DNA of 29,895 nucleotides from contig DASUCM010000064.1 of assembly GCA_036276035.1 (NCBI GenBank), forward strand, positions 1-29,895, written 5' to 3'. Position 1 is the stretch's first letter. Every line of letters begins with the position of its first letter. Below are positions 29,653 through 29,895 of this stretch, piece by piece. Below the pieces are notes generated by a model, which was given only the letters and a program-made list of their open reading frames with translations, had not been told where the DNA came from and did no database searches. This DNA comes from JACDAF01 sp036276035. Lineage in GTDB: Bacteria > Chloroflexota > Limnocylindria > P2-11E. The position numbers and the translations under genes were made by a program.

Positions 29653-29895
29653 GTGAGCGAGGCACAGCCGGCCCTGCGCGAGGACTCCGCGGAGGATCGC
29701 GACCTCCTCGTCCTGGCGAAATCCGTCGCCGCGAACGACTTCCCGGTCGAGCGGCCGTCGGTGATCGGCGTCGACCGCGAGAGCGGCCGGCTGCTGCGTC
29801 TCTCGCCGTTCCCGTGGAAGGGCGCGGACACCGACCCGCCGATCCTGCGGTGGGCCTGGATCAACGCGAAGACCGTGCCCGCGCCCTACGACCCG
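29653..29895 (+). CDS. Hypothetical protein, N-terminal part (cut by window end)
   Basis: The frame is open from GTG 29653 to the end of the window (81 codons). The sequence begins acidic (SEAQPALREDSAEDRDLLVLAK). It continues with a probable beta-rich segment, RPSVIGVDRESGRLLRLSPF, then PWKGADTDPPILRWAWI. No family is recognised from this fragment. The start is supported by a TATTGT hexamer exactly 6 nt upstream, predicting a leaderless message. Confidence 0.65.
   Translation, partial: MSEAQPALREDSAEDRDLLVLAKSVAANDFPVERPSVIGVDRESGRLLRLSPFPWKGADTDPPILRWAWINAKTVPAPYDP

Overview
This is a gene-dense, very GC-rich bacterial chromosome segment (by eye well above 65% GC) with no phage, plasmid, CRISPR or insertion-sequence genes. 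The primary sigma factor fragment, the drrAB-type exporter, the tungsten-type aldehyde oxidoreductase and many small uncharacterised proteins fit an uncultivated Chloroflexota lineage (Limnocylindria-like) or a deep actinobacterial lineage. That placement is inference from gene content and composition, not from a phylogeny.

Layout. 1-3063: the 3' end of sigA, a two-way terminator, a nitroreductase, a small helical protein, and a two-gene operon of unknown function with a polytopic membrane protein. 3064-4219: tRNA-Asn(GTT) followed by a tandem HNH/zinc-ribbon gene of visibly lower GC. 4188-8468 (minus strand): an anchored SGNH-hydrolase-like protein, a beta-carbonic anhydrase, a DinB-like protein and an ABC-2 exporter pair. 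8520-10437: DNA-3-methyladenine glycosylase I, a transglutaminase-like protein and a membrane protein. 10476-14378: a glycolate/glyoxylate module (glcD divergent from serine-glyoxylate aminotransferase and glcF). 14464-17583: small proteins of unknown function, an adenosine-deaminase-family enzyme, a small membrane protein, a cNMP-binding protein and a Cys-rich protein. 17602-22296: aldehyde ferredoxin oxidoreductase, a pyroglutamyl-peptidase homologue lacking its catalytic Cys, FabI, and a Pro/Ala/Gln/Tyr-repeat coiled-coil protein. 22315-29895: a metallo-beta-lactamase hydrolase divergent from a gamma-glutamyltransferase, class V aminotransferase and membrane-bound spermidine-synthase-like run; then small genes, a second DinB-like protein, a membrane protein and a gene cut by the window end.

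Two patterns run through the window. First, divergent gene pairs are separated by only about 17-22 bp. In most of these gaps a near-symmetric -10-like hexamer ends about 6 nt before the start codon in both directions, which is the geometry expected of bidirectional promoters making leaderless mRNAs. Second, several genes have no ATG, GTG or TTG upstream of essential residues. For at least four of them CTG is the only sensible start: carbonic anhydrase, the deaminase, a hidden 73-aa gene and the spermidine-synthase-like gene. Two of these sit in CTGA stop/start overlaps. Annotation limited to the usual start codons would truncate these enzymes through their active sites or miss the gene.

There is no gene-free stretch longer than 300 bases. 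The longest are about 3064-3265, which holds the tRNA and two promoters, and 20911-21072, which holds a promoter with a duplicated -10 region.
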